NCBI GenBank assembly: GCA_002286855.1
Contig: NRSV01000026.1
Coordinates: forward strand, 281,005 to 345,004
DNA: 64,000 nt
Direction: 5' to 3'
Source of the DNA: Bipolaris cookei
Lineage: Eukaryota; Ascomycota; Dothideomycetes; Pleosporales; Pleosporaceae
Shown: positions 32,994 through 45,121 of the stretch, piece by piece
How the letters are laid out: every line of letters starts with the position of its first letter
How positions within the stretch are numbered: position 1 is the first letter of the stretch
Program-made: the position numbers and the translations under genes
Notes under the pieces: model-generated
Told to the model about the DNA's origin: nothing
Database searches by the model: none
The model's input: the letters and a program-made list of their open reading frames with translations, nothing else

Positions 32994-35619
32994 GGGGGGG
33001 TTGGGGAAAATGGGGAAAAGGGTGGTGTGATAGAGTTTAGACTGTGGAGGGGTGGGATCTACCCGACGAGCAGGTTTGACCAAGAGTGCTGTGCAACCTC
33101 TAAGAGGGATGGGTGTCGTCGATCAGATTGCGATGGGTTGAAGATCTTGTCTGCGGCAACGACAAAGAAAAGTTATATAAGAGTGTTTGGAGTTGAAGTC
33201 ATGCAACAGGTTTCGGGTCTTTTGTAGCCTTTGTATCTCCGGATGCATGGGCATGGGCATTGGTTTTCTGGGGGGTGCTATTGCCAAGTTGGACTTACAG
33301 CGGAGGCGGCCCTTTCTCGCATGGCGAATTGTTCCTATCTATCGTTTGCCAAGGTACACTGTGGCCTTATTCTCCAAAGGCTGTAAGAGCTTAGTTGTAC
33401 CATCGTTCTTTTCACAGCTGCGCGTGCTTTTTTTGTTTACCTTTAGCCCAGCTCGACTTTTTTGGCATTTTGGGAAAACAATAATCACGTTGGTGAGATG
33501 CAAGCCACACGTGTAGTCACTATAGAGATCCAATTACAGTCATTACTTTAGTTCCCGATGGAATCTTTTCGAAGAAAATTCCCTTTGTTTGTGCAGAATT
33601 ATGTGAGTTTCACGTTGCTGAGCAGTGGACTCCGTGTAACAACGGGGCATTGTTTGCCCGTTACCTCCTCACTGGAAAAGACCATGCCGTGTAACGGCGG
33701 CTAATGCCCGTCCTGGTAAACGGTTGCTGGGAGTGCGTCGCGGGAAGGCAAAGGAAAACTCTGCTGACGATGGGCGTTTACTTGCAGAAGGCTTGTCGCT
33801 TGCTTGATCGAGACCATCTCGATCTTGGACACCAATGGCTTGATCGAGTGCGTATATTGTGGATTGGAGATTCTGATGCAATACAAATTGCCAAGCGGTC
33901 ACGACATATGGGTTGTGAAACACGGAGTGGAATGACGTTACAATGTCTCAATGTTAAATTTGGAGCATACGATGCTGACTTTGTGATGCAATTCTACGTG
34001 CGTTGGAGTCCTTGGAGTTCTGGTATCATCATTCCAAGTCTGCTGGTCGTAAAAGACACCAATCGTATCACTAGTAAGAACGATATCGTTATGTTCCCAG
34101 CGGTACTTTGAATATACAACTGAAAGTCGCGGCTCATGCCCGGCGGAACGCTTAGTGCACAAGACGCTTGCCGGGATGAATAGCGGGCCGCTGGGGTTAC
34201 GTAGGCGAACTCCTCCGATCGACGATTGCCAAGAAAAGCGCCTCTCAATGTGCCAGTGTTCGTCATGCAGTAAAGGGAAAAGCTTCGGTTAGCTGTATCT
34301 GACTGAGATTCATACAGACTCTGTAGACGTCTTGGCGAATACAAACCAGCTTCTACTAGCACAGCCTCCTCAAACCAAGCTCAACGTGTTGCTGTTCTGC
34401 AACGGAAAGTGCTGGAAGTCAAAGAAAGTATGGGATTCCGCGGGACTATTGTGGGCTAGAACCATGTAAGTTAACATTGGACAAATTGAACAAGCATGCT
34501 CCCATCGAGCTTATGTAGGACGATCGAAACACTGAGTGCAAAGAGGTATATTCGCAGCTTTGTTAATGAATACACAATACTCCTGAGTCAGTTACAGAGT
34601 TTTTGTTGATTTACTCTTCAAATGAACTGAGTAAGGGTGTTCAGGACTAGACCATCGGGTGATGCTACTATGTGTTGATTCATGGTTGGTGCTCTAGGCG
34701 GTTGCATCCGGTTCTAAAAAAATGACAGCTTTCCCACCTAGGCAGGTCCAGTCAGATCGGCTTGCGATGGCAATGTAACAAACGTTTGTAAACTTGTGTT
34801 TATGGAGCATGGGATTGAGGAACGTGGTTGAGAAATGTGGCTGAGAAGATCAGAGAGGGGAAATATGCAAGGCCCCCCTTTCTTATTCTACCAACCGTTT
34901 CCGCCTCGAACTACTAGATGCTTCTCCCATATTCCCCCGGAAAGGAGGCTCGTCGCACGGCACGGGCCCCTAGCGCGCTCCGGGTCGGGCCATGTCACTG
35001 TACGGGGGGATGTCTATGCGTAGTAAATTACATGCATGTCGATTGACGTAAGCGGCGAGTTGGGGCATTGGGGGCCTAGTCCGCACAATGTCAGCCAAGT
35101 GCTTCGTCCGGGGACAGTAGTAATCCAACTCACATCACGTCATTCAGGTGGTTTGTAACGATGTCGGATGATGTTCGGTATTTGGATATGTGTGTAAGAC
35201 AAAGTGGAGCCAGTGTCGTCCAGTTGCATTGCCATAGTGTGATTGCGAAATAGCGCCGTCCCAATGTCAGCGACCTGCAGCATCACGTGTCGCTTACCTG
35301 GCCAATCATATACTACCATTTACTCACGTCTCTCTAGTCGGGTTTCTTTTTTGGCTTAGTTCAATTGCACTAGACCTAGATAGCAGTTACCCGTGTAGCT
35401 TTGCAACTACAAAGAACTTCTTGTACGTTTGCTATAGCCTAAGCCTTCCAAATCTGGGCCTGCCAAACAATCCATCAGGAACCGCCAAGCTTGTCATATA
35501 CTCTCACCACAACGTTTATCTAGTCAACACTTAAACGGAGTGCCTCTCATTGAGAAAAAGGATAGTCTATCTAACTTGAACCGTCTCCAGCTCCCTGTGC
35601 AACATTCAAACACCACATC
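32994..35619. other. 2.6-kb intergenic region, no gene recognised
   Basis: Contains only short frames, including 33704-34111 (plus), none with recognisable features. It separates divergently transcribed Zn2Cys6 and NmrA-like genes and may hold both promoters. No repeats match the elements elsewhere in the window. Confidence 0.45.
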
Positions 35620-36705
35620 ATGGTAAAGAAACTCATCACCATCCTAGGGATTACTGGAACACAGGTACGTATGTCGTGATACACATGCCTCAGCTCGAAA
35701 ACACACTAATATTACAGGGCTCAGGGTGGCTCTGTAGCCCGTCGATTCCTCTCCCACACCGACTGGCGCATACGCGGACTCACACGCAACCCTAGTTCCC
35801 CAAAGGCCAAGGAATGGGCAAGCGAGGGTGTTGAAATTGTCAAAGGAGATCACGATGATTTAGAATCTCTCAGGGCTGCCTTCCATGGCGCTCATGCTAT
35901 CTTCGCTGTCACAGATTGGGCAGCTTGCTACTCGCGCGTGGCCGGGGACAAGGCCCTTCAGAGCGAGGCAACTAAGGCAGGCATGTCGCTCGAGGAATAT
36001 GCCAGTCACCTAGAGACGCTACAGGGCATCAACTTGGCAACGGCCGCCAGCGATCCCAACATCCTTTCCACCCTTGAGAGATTTGTCTTTTCTACTTTAG
36101 CGCCGGTCAAGCAGATCAGCCGTGGCAAGTACAAGCACTCGTACGAGTTTGACTCAAAGGCTGCAGCTGAACAGTACATGCGAGACAAGCTTCCGGAACT
36201 GTGTATCCGGCTTAGCACCGTCACCATGGGCATCTTCCAGGAGACGTGGAGGGACATTTCCGCATTCAGGCCGCACAAGAAACCAGACGGTACTTTTGAA
36301 TATGTGCGTCTCAAATGCTCTGGTTCGCACCTGGAAAGCCCAGAGGTCGTTGCGTCTCGCGATACTGGCGTGTTTGTCGAAGCCCTGATTCTTCACCACC
36401 CGCCCGGCACAGACGTCCTGGGTGCCAGCGAGATAATCTCCAAGCCGGATTACGCAGCTCTCTGGGGTCTTACGCAGGGAGTGGAAGCAACAGTGAGAGA
36501 TATCTCCGAAGAAGAGTACGTAAAGTATCTTCCAGAGGGGTTCGAGAAAACCGTCGTCGACGATGTCCGGTTTTTTGCAGAATACGGGTATGCGGGCGGA
36601 AACCCCAAAGTCAAGACACCGGCAGAGCTGGGTATCAAGACGACGTCCTTAGAGGATTTCTTCCGAGGCGAGGATTGGAGTGCCGTGTTGAAAGGGGAGA
36701 TGTGA
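35620..36705 (+). CDS. NmrA-like NAD(P)-binding protein
   Basis: Two exons (35620-35664 and 35725-36705) around a 60-nt GTACGT...CTCAG intron give 341 residues. The splice rebuilds the Rossmann glycine motif GITGTQGGSVARRFL at residues 10-24, which fixes the model. The rest follows the NmrA-like pattern: GVEIVKGDHDDLESLRAAFHGAHAIFAVTDW, an AERFVFSTL-like strand (ERFVFSTLAPV), and a C-terminal substrate-side domain. Family members act as redox-sensing regulators (as NmrA does for the AreA GATA factor) or as reductases, and the YxxxK catalytic pair of true reductases is not evident. A 15-codon first exon makes this gene easy to mis-annotate. Confidence 0.87.
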
Positions 36706-36906
36706 TGTTTCTCAGCTTGTGTGATTTGATAATTTCCAACTGTTACATTTATAAGACTGCATATCAACTTTCGGAAAATCAACATAATTATTCATAACAA
36801 ATACTAACGAATCTGCTTTCCCAGACCAAACTTGAAAGTTATCATTAATACATATCTCCTGCGTGCTCTTAGTGAAACCATATTGCTCAACATCTTGTTC
36901 CGTCTT

Positions 36907-37952
36907 TTAATCCCCCTCCTCCTCCTCAATTATAAACCCTGGTGTTGATAACGGCCTCTCTCCCCTCAAACAACGCCATCGATTAGTCGAAGCAATAATT
37001 TCCGGACAGCCGATCATAAGCCAGGCCCATTTTTCCAAAAACGGCTTGCTAACTTCCCAATTCTGCGGATCCCACGGCTCACCCCAGACCACGAGGCCCG
37101 TCCACTCATGCTTGCCTCGGCCTGAATCCATAATGTCGTCAAACAGCTGTTGCTCCTCTTCTGGCGACAGAAAGCTGGTTGCCAGCAGCAAGTTGTCGCG
37201 CATGCGAGGGAGGGGAAATAAGTCGAGCCATGGATGGTGCCTGATTGATAGCTGTACAGTGGTCGGTACCAGGCTACTCGGCATGGTACTACTATCCAGC
37301 GGCGGCGTCACGTACCTGGCATCGCATATTGGCCCGTCACATCCAAATGGCGAGACGGCGGCGCACACGAGCCAGTCGAACTGGTAACCTAACACAGCAG
37401 CGTTGCGGGTAAGACCATTGATGATGTTGAACTGGATTAGCTGAAGTTGGTGGTCCGCACACGGGTCGCCCGTCATGTAACTTCTTAGCGCTTGCTCGGC
37501 AAAGTCCTCGAGCACCGTGCGCTCCCGGGCCGCATCCTCTTCCGAGCAGTGACTGAATGTCGAGGGCACAATGGTGGTGGTGGTGCTGCTGCTGCACAAC
37601 GAGGCCCAAATGTCTGAAACGGTGGTGTCGGGCGTCGTAGCCGCGCGGGACACGGCATCCGACGAGTCGTCTTCTTCATAGCTTGTTTTCCGCTTTTTCC
37701 GCTGCCTTGCTGTATGACGATACAAAAGTCGAGCATTAGACTTGGGTTGAGTAGGTAAACCAGAGTTGTACATTTGGGGTTGAACCACTTACAAACTCGT
37801 TTGTTCAGTCTGTTCTGGAGCCTCTTGCGTTCCTTGGGGTTCGTTATGCCCGCCCAATCTTCGCCCGGTCGCCGTATATACGCTTCATGTGGCATACGCT
37901 GCAACTCGACACAGGGGGCGTATGTTGTGCCCATAGTACTGTCATACTCCAT
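36907..37952 (-). CDS. DUF3425 bZIP-type transcription factor
   Basis: Two exons (37952-37793, 37709-36907) separated by an 83-nt GTAAGT...ACAG intron give 320 residues. The N-terminal basic region DWAGITNPKERKRLQNRLNKRV continues into RQRKKRK across the splice junction, as in fungal DUF3425 bZIP-like proteins. The C-terminal part (about 120-310) matches DUF3425: LIQFNIINGLTRNAAVLG, then HHPWLDLFPLPRMRDNLL, and a W-rich end (GLVVWGEPWDPQNWEVSKPFLEKW). It is probably a nuclear DNA-binding regulator. The upstream in-frame extension begins with TTG, so MEYDS is taken as the start. It is convergent with the NmrA-like gene. A CACGTG lies at about 38046. Confidence 0.87.
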
Positions 37953-38558
37953 GGTGGATGGTTGGTGGTTGATGGGTGATGCTGGAGTTCGGAGTATGAA
38001 GTGGTAGTTGCCCAGAACTAACATTCCAGTTGGATACAATCAATCTCACGTGATCATGGTACTTGGCTGCCTTGGCTGACGGAATCCAATGCACGCCAGC
38101 TGAATAAGACCCTGCCAAGGCCTAGCACCCTATCGAAGGCTCTACCTAAGCATGTTCACTTTCCATTATAGTCGTTAGCGAGATCGGTTTCCGTCTGCAC
38201 TCTCCAGCGCAAACGTATCTTGTATGATCTGGTAGGGATGGCTATGAGACAACCTCAAAGCAAAAGCGTTCAGACGACAATCAAACTTACTGTAAAGTAT
38301 GTATTTTGAGGTTGCGCTGCCACGGGGAATATCAATAGCATGTCTACGGCGACTAGATTCTGCTCACTGTACTGGCAATAGCATGGATTAGACAACTAAC
38401 TTTTCTCCTAGCATTAGAATTAATTTCGAAGCTAGGAGAGTACCTGAAACAACAGTTGCTTAAGTGAAGATACATTCAAGTGGATTCTATTACTAAGTAC
38501 ATAAGTAACTTGGGTACGTAGTGAGGTGGTAGATGGGGATGAGCGATGATAAGTTAAG
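37953..38558. other. Intergenic; promoter side of the bZIP gene
   Basis: No coding signal. It includes CACGTGATCATG near 38046 as a possible bZIP/E-box type site. Confidence 0.4.
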
Positions 38559-38960
38559 CTATTTAGTGTTTGATTGCAGCAACTTGACTACGGCCTCGTG
38601 CCCTCCCTCGGCTGCCCACAAGAGTGGTGTCCGACCGAAATTACCCTTGTAGCCGACTTCAACCTTACCCATCTCGAGTACTAGCTTGACTATAGTCTTG
38701 TGCCCTTTCTCGGCTGCCCAAGACAGTGGCGTCCAATCAGACTATGTTTTAACCCCGGATCGATACCATTTTTGCAAGTAGTAGCTGTACTACAGCATCA
38801 TTCCTATTCTTTGCCGCCTATGATAGCGGTATTAAATCGTATTCATCTTCCAATTTGTACGGATGCCGTATCCTAAATGCTGTCTTATAGCCCTTGATTG
38901 CCTCTCGAAGTTTTTTTCGCGCCTCTTTATACGCTCCTGTATCTTCTAATACTCATGCAA
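38559..38960 (-). pseudogene. TPR/ankyrin-repeat C-terminal remnant
   Basis: Read on the minus strand this starts with a TPR-like piece (VLEDTGAYKEARKKLREAI), then two good ankyrin repeats (WTPLSWAAEKGHKTIVKLV and GRTPLLWAAEGGHEAVVKLL), and ends at TAG 38559-38561. Several in-frame stops lie upstream (for example in LIPLS*AAKNRNDAV). TPR plus ankyrin C-termini are typical of fungal NLR-like and kinesin-light-chain-like proteins. Nothing upstream is intact. It may belong to the same dead gene as the HET fragment at 41.3-41.5 kb. Confidence 0.72.
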
Positions 38961-39167
38961 TATTTTATATACTAGTTGCATTCTGTAAGGAGCCTCTAAG
39001 CTCCTTCAAATATTTTCACACCTAATCGTATCTTTCTAGGTATTATAGCTGTTAGGGGTCAAGAGGCCTGGAATAAGTATTCATTGATCTATTTCATAGA
39101 AGAAGAAAGATAGGGAGAAAAGCTATCGCTAAGAATGTGTCTATCCTAAATATTTATTGTTCGTATA

Positions 39168-41001
39168 ACGTGTTTCACCACCGAACCGGCAGCCCCACCG
39201 AACCGGCAGCTTTCTTACACCACCCTACCTTCGTAACAACAACGCGTGATGTCTCAACAACGTAACGCGTACAAAGCCTATACTGAAGCAGATATATTCT
39301 TAGCTATTCAAGATATCCAATCTGGATCTATTAGAAGTGAAAAGCGCGCTGCTGCAGCTTATAACGTTCCACGAACTACTCTCCAAGAGCGACGCGCTGG
39401 AGGACGCGCTCGACGCGATTGCGAGCCAAATTGCAAGCGCCTAACAAAGCTAGAAGAGGAGGCTATTACTAGGCGTGTAATAGTTGAGGCTGAACGAGGA
39501 CTACCCTGTGGGAGAGACGACGTGCGAGATATGGCCAACAGACTGCTCCGAGAGCGTGGCGGGGAGGAGGTTGGCAAGAACTGGGTTGATAGGTTTGTCC
39601 AGCGCAATCCTGAGCTGCGTACGCGCCGAAGCCGTCCATACGCCGAACTCACCCCAGCGAGCTCTCTGCGAAGATCCAGCGCTTATTGAGGGCTGGTTCG
39701 AGCTGGTTCAGAATACAAAAGCAAAGTATGGTATCGTAGACGAAGATATCTACAACTTTGATGAGACTGGCTTTATCATGGGCAAGATTTTATCACAGTC
39801 AGTTATCACAGGCTCAGACAAACCAGGAAGAACAAAGAAGATCCAGCCAGGCAATCGTGAGTGGGTTACGCTGATACAAGGCGTTGGCGCAACAGGCACG
39901 CGTATCCCAGCGTTTCTCATCTTCGCAGGCAAGGTTCTGATCTCTACCTGGTTCACGAAGGATCTGCCACGCGACTGGATAATCCAAGTCAGTCCTACTG
40001 GCTGGACGAACAACGATCTAGCGCTTGACTGGCTTCGTCACTTCGATTCCCATGCGCGCCCTATGGGGACGCATAGGCTGCTCATTATTGACAGCCATGA
40101 GAGCCACTGCTCGGTAGCTTTTCGAGATCTCTGCGAAGAGATGAAGATAATTCTTCTCTGTATGCCTCCCCACTCGTCGCACCTCTTACAGCCTCTTGAT
40201 GTGGGCTGCTTCTCGCCGTTGAAGCGCGCGTATGGTGATGCTATCTCGGTCTTGGCACGCAATCATATCCACCATATCAGCAAAGAAACCTTCCTCCCAG
40301 CGTTCAAAAAGGCCTATTATAAGGCTATTACACCAGAGAATATCCGCGGAGGGTTTCTAGGTGCTGGGCTTACGCCACACAATTATCACGTTGTTTTATC
40401 GCAGCTTAACGTCGTGTTGCGTACGCCGACTCCACCAGCGCAAGAGACTCCTACCTGGGAGCCGAAAACGCCGCGCAACGCGCACGAAATGGAGGCGCAG
40501 GCTACGCTTATTCGAAACCGCATGCAAATCCAGCAAGGGTCTCCTACAACTTCTCTTAAGGAGCAGATGCAGCAGTTGAGTAAGGGCGCTCAGCAGATAG
40601 CTCATAATATGGTGCTTATGCACGAGAAACTTGATCGCCTTGAAGCTACGATTAGTGATGTAACAAAGCGAAAAACTCGCAAGAGGCGCTACGTACAGCC
40701 AGAGGGGTCCCAGACAGTTGGCCAGATAGCTGATCAGATCGCTGAGGCAGAGGGTGGCAGGTGTAATGAGGGTGCAACGCCTGCGAAGAGGGTGCGCAGT
40801 GAACGGCGCTGCGGACGTTGCAGCCAAATTGGACACAACTCTCGCACCTGCCAAGTAGAATTAGAGGATATAGAGGATAGCGATGCGTCTGAAGAATAAT
40901 ATCTTGTTCTACTTAATAAGAAATACTATAGTGGTATTGCGTGATATTGTTACGAAGGCGGGGTAGGGTAAGAAAGCTGCCGGTTCGGTGGTGAAACACG
41001 T
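39168..41001 (+). mobile_element. Fot1/pogo element, family A copy 1 (1834 bp)
   Basis: Ends ACGTG(T)TTCACCACCGAACC inverted, each with the unit CACCGAACCGGCAGC in double copy at the left end. Flanked by TA at 39166-39167 and 41002-41003. It encodes one transposase with a single frameshift. Inserted between HET and TPR/ankyrin remnants. Confidence 0.92.
39246..40899 (+). pseudogene. Fot1/pogo transposase (family A copy 1), one frameshift
   Basis: The first frame (39246-39689) starts MMSQQRNAY and has the helix-turn-helix (RAAAAYNVPRTTLQERR) and CENP-B-type domain up to RTRRSRPY. A shift of reading frame near 39650 leads into the second frame, ending at 40899, with FDETGF, IDSHESH and HLLQPLDVGCF, a coiled coil and a CGRCSQIGHNSRTC zinc knuckle. 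Compared with copy 2 at 54.1 kb, seven extra bases lie at the shift. The Gly after the second Asp is Ser. Otherwise this is the best-preserved family A copy. Confidence 0.88.
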
Positions 41002-41268
41002 TATATAAAATTTGGAAAAAGTATACTTTTTCTTATACCCAGACGCGCCGGAACCATGGCTGTTGAAGTGGCATGATAACTGCTTGCTGAACCGTTTCGT
41101 TGCTCTAAGAAATTTTCGACCTACTGTATTAATTCTAGCAACAAATATTTAATAGAGTGCTTAGTCGCTGCTCTCTACTACCTCCCTTAGCTAAACAACT
41201 GTACAACTTACTAGCGCATAGATCTTTGCTATAAATTAAATCTATTAGTCTTTCTCTCGCTTGTCGTT

Positions 41269-41514
41269 TTAGTTGATGTAAACAGCGTCACTCTATATAG
41301 TTTGTTCAAAAAGGGAATGTCGCAAACGTATTAACGCCGTGTGATGGTTTTCCGTCACAGGTAGGCCATTTCCGCTCCTGAAATCATGCTCCCGTATGAA
41401 AATAGATTGAGGCTTGTCCGGACTATCCCATACATAGGATAAAGCTTCGTGTAGATTTATTAGTCTGCCCAATTCCTGCAGATAGTAGTGGAAGAGCTCA
41501 TATGGAATAGGCAC
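41269..41514 (-). pseudogene. HET (heterokaryon incompatibility) domain fragment
   Basis: Minus-strand frame with the start of a HET domain: HEALSYVWDSPDKPQSIFI, then GLPVTENHHTALIRLRHS. The next motif should be WVDAICINQ. Here the frame instead meets TAG at 41293-41295, then SDAVYIN and TAA. These changes (TGG to TAG, CAA to TAA) are of the kind made by RIP. HET proteins trigger cell death on non-self fusion. Only about 80 codons remain, so this is a ghost. Confidence 0.75.
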
Positions 41515-41583
41515 TATTTGTCTTTACTAGGAAGTAGGAGAAGTAAGCGAATGCTGGCTAGCAACAAAGGTTCGCGATAACAA

Positions 41584-41949
41584 TTAAAAGATATAATAGT
41601 GGACATTGTGCTCTAGAATGTGAACTGTATGGATGTTGGACAGTCTTGGTGGGGAGTATCGTGAACCTAACACAGCCGTTCTATCGCTTCTGCCTTGGCA
41701 TATGGCAACCGTCCCCGCCAAATCACGTAAGATACGATCAATGAGTTCAAAGATAAAAGCAACCAGACAGAAGGAGATTACATCAGTAAAACTTGGCATT
41801 GTGGCTTGATATATTCGTGAATGTGCAGGGCGGAAGCCAAATTCACTAGCGATTGTTACTACTTCTGTAGTATAGTAGCCCTTTGAAACGCTAACATGAT
41901 TTAGAGTCGACTTAGTTTCACGATAGTCTGATACTGGACCTGGAGGCAT
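41584..41949 (-). CDS. Small hypothetical protein with one possible membrane segment
   Basis: A 121-codon frame between the HET remnant and the PKS 3' end. Residues about 50-75 (MPSFTDVISFCLVAFIFELIDRIL) are hydrophobic. No family is recognised and composition gives no strong coding support, so it may be chance. Confidence 0.2.
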   Translation of the reverse strand: MPPGPVSDYRETKSTLNHVSVSKGYYTTEVVTIASEFGFRPAHSRIYQATMPSFTDVISFCLVAFIFELIDRILRDLAGTVAICQGRSDRTAVLGSRYSPPRLSNIHTVHILEHNVHYYIF

Positions 41950-42234
41950 GGAAATTTTGAATACGTTACACTTAACTAAGTCAGTTCACATTGTTTCTCA
42001 ACGCGCTCTTAGCTAGCCAGAAAATATGCACACATTGGATGCCTAACGTCACCAGGTGATCATTGTCCTTCCCCTGCCTCCCCTCCGCGGAATGGCACAA
42101 GAACAAATATAACAATACAACGTTTAACACAAGCAACTCACTATATTAGGAATATGAAAAATATCCTTAGCTAATAGTAGAGTGAATAACAAAAACGCCC
42201 AAACAAAGGAAATATAGCAAAAATCCAGCTCTGG

Positions 42235-45121
42235 TCATTTACCGCCAATAGCCTTGACCAGCCCATTCACAGCCTGCTTGCCCAGCTCCTCCAACGTACC
42301 AAAGCCCAAAAGTTGCAGTACACTGATGTCAAAGCCAAACGTCTGTCTCCACCAGTTGCGCAGCTCGATGCCGACGAGCGAGTCGAGACCAAGTTGCTGC
42401 ACAGGCATCGTGATGTCGAGATCCTCGTCATCGGGTCGCAGCAGCAATCGCATCAGCTGCTTTCCGATCTCAGCGCCAAAGTATGCGGCCGTCTCAGGCT
42501 TGGCGAGGATTTCGGCATCGTTCCTGGCCGCGGAGAGGAACGTCTTGAGGCCGTCGTTGCCATTGTTTGCTTTGCCCACATCGCCGTCGCTGATGTTGTG
42601 CCAGACGGCCATCCGGACGTCTTTCTTCCAGTGCAGACGGCTTTCAGGGTGGCTGAGAGACTTTTCGGAGCCGAAGCCTGTGGCGAACGTGTTCTTGTGG
42701 GCAAAGGGGCTCTTCTTTGTGTTTATGTTCAGCGAGGGCACGGGGTATGACGCTGCTGCCCGGAACGCCTCGATCATCTCAGACTCTGTGACACCCGAGT
42801 AGCCGTTCTTGAGAAGCCTCTGCAGCAGTTGCTGATCGCGAGCGGCGTAGCCCATGTCGGCGACGGCACCAATGTCGATCGAAGATGCTGGAAGCCCGTT
42901 GCTGTTGCGCCACAATGCAAAGGCATCCAAGAAGGTGTTGGCGCCTGCATAGTTGGCCTGACCAGGCTGACCGGTGACGCCAGACATTGATGACAAGAAC
43001 ACGAAGAAGTCGAGTTCAATACCGGCCCCGACTGTAGCCTCGTGTAGGTACCAAGCACCCTTGACCTTTGGTCCGGTGGCCAAGATCCATTGCTCCAGCT
43101 TCATGTTGCGGAATGCCTCACCCTGAAGGAGCATGGGTGAGTGGAGGATACCCTTGAGGTTGGGCGCTTGCTGGACGGCGCGGAACACGTCTTCCTTGTT
43201 GACCATGTCGCCTTTGACAAGCACCACTTTGCATCCCATGCTCTCAAACTCCCGGATGGTGTCAATATCTTCAGGGCGTGTTCCAGGGTTTCGTGAGAAG
43301 CAGACGATGCAGCGAGCTCCGCTCTCAACCAGGTGCCTGGCAATGACGGTTCCAATACCACCAAGACCTCCTGCAAGCAGGTATGATGCTGTCTTGTCAA
43401 CCGTGAACAAGTAATCAGCGACTTTGATCATGCTGGCATTAACCTTGAGCTCGCCATTTGTGTCCCTGAGCTGGAGAATGACCTGGCTCAGTTCCTTTTC
43501 CTCTTGCAGATGCTCAATGGCATCCTCCACGTCGCCAGCCTCGTACACCACCCGAGAGCTTAGTGGAGTAATGCTGCCTTCTTTCAAATATTTGACAGTT
43601 GATTGAAGTAGTCTACAAAGAAAACGTATCGTTAGCTCCGGGATCGATGGCACAAAGGTGTCCTGGTGTATCCACTTACCCCTTGACAACAGACGGCTTC
43701 TTCGCTACCAGAGCCTCCAAGTTGACGCCAGTGTAGCTTCTACCTCCCAAGAAGGCGTTCAGCTCTAGTTTACCTGCACCAACAAGATCCGTAGTACCAA
43801 TCTCAATCATCTTTCCGAACTCAGCAACACATTTCCAGGTAGCGTGCAAGAGGTCGCCGGATAGCGAGTTTAGAGCAAGGTCAACACCTTCTCCACCTGT
43901 TGCTTCCAGAACACCTTGCAAGAAGCTGTCATCTGTAGACGAGAAGATGTGACTCTTTGGAACATCAAAATTCTTAACGAGGTATTTGGCTTCCTCCTCG
44001 GTCTTGACAGTTGCATATACATCTGCCTTTGACGCCTTCGCGAGTTGCAATGCAGCGAGGCCAACATTGCCAGTGGCGTTGTGGATGAGAACAGACTATT
44101 GATCTTGTTAGCTCAACCATCCTCAATTTCCTCCATTTTGTAAGCAAAGATAGAGGGAAATTTAGTTACCTGTCCAATTTGTAGGTTCCCGGTAGTGTGC
44201 AGAGCTGCGAGCGCAGTTCCGAACGTAGCAGGAAGAGTTGCTGCTTCTTCGAACGAGATGGTGTCAGGGATCTTCTCAAGCAGCTTCTCTGACACACGCA
44301 GATTTGAAGAGAAGCTACAAGAGCCAAGACCAATCACACGGTCGCCCACGGCAAAGCCCTTGACGTCGGGTCCGATGGCAGAGACCCTACCAGCGGCGCT
44401 TCTGCCGAGACCTCCAGCGGGGTAAGGACTGTTGCCCATGACTTCGGCAACATCCTACAAATGAATTAGATTTGGTTCATTTCATGAAATGAGCGTGACT
44501 AAGTATAAGAAAACGTACCTTGGGGGTAAGCTCAGAGTAGAAGACCTCGATGTCGACCTGGTCTTCAACCAGAGGCTCAGTTCGATGCGACGACCAAACC
44601 AGAGAGTTTAGACGACCAGGCTTATCAGTCACCAAAGATATACGCTCGTGAGCGGCATGGCTAGACGTGCGCTCGTCACCAAAGGTGAAGGGGTAGAAGC
44701 GAGGAACATTGATAGTGTCATTGACAATCGCGTACTCATAGTTGGGCCTGAAGAAGTCATCTTCCTTCTGCTTCTGGAAGTGGGTAAAAGCATCAGCGAC
44801 CAGGTCCAGCGAGGTGCTCACATCATCAACCTCGCAAGTAGCAAGGTGAATAGTGTCTTCGTGACGAATAGAGCGGATCGCACCAACCACGATCGCATAT
44901 CGCGGGTCCGCAGACTGCATTTGAGATGGGCGGGTGATCCAGAACATTTCCCGGTCACCAATATTGGCAATAAACTTTTGTAAAGCCTGGAAACGGTGCT
45001 GGTCAATGTCCTCGAAGAATGGACTTTCCTCGTCGAGGAGACTGATCACATATTGAGACTCCTGCGGCAGCTCCTCACCGAAACTGCACTTGTTGACTGT
45101 GTAGCCTCGGTTTTGTAGCTT
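42235..45121 (-). CDS. PKS segment 3: enoylreductase, ketoreductase, acyl carrier protein
   Basis: Continues in frame after the TAG (45121-44519), then exons 44454-44170, 44095-43680 and 43612-42235. The structural region precedes the ER (DVAEVMGNSPYPAGGLGRSAAG, EEAATLPATFGTALAAL, and a nucleotide site VLIHNATGNVGLAALQLA where the usual AAGGVG is ATGNVG). The KR has YLLAGGLGGIG, the Ser in FLSSMSG, and the Tyr in GQANYAGAN. The ACP carries the phosphopantetheine Ser in LGLDSLVGIELRNW, and the protein ends 40-odd residues later. The absence of a release domain fits off-loading by the neighbouring alpha-oxoamine synthase. Confidence 0.87.

Noticed and set aside
33704..34111. 135-codon frame in the 33-35.6 kb gap as a gene
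   Set aside because: No domain, no splice structure and no codon signal; overlaps other frames equally long.
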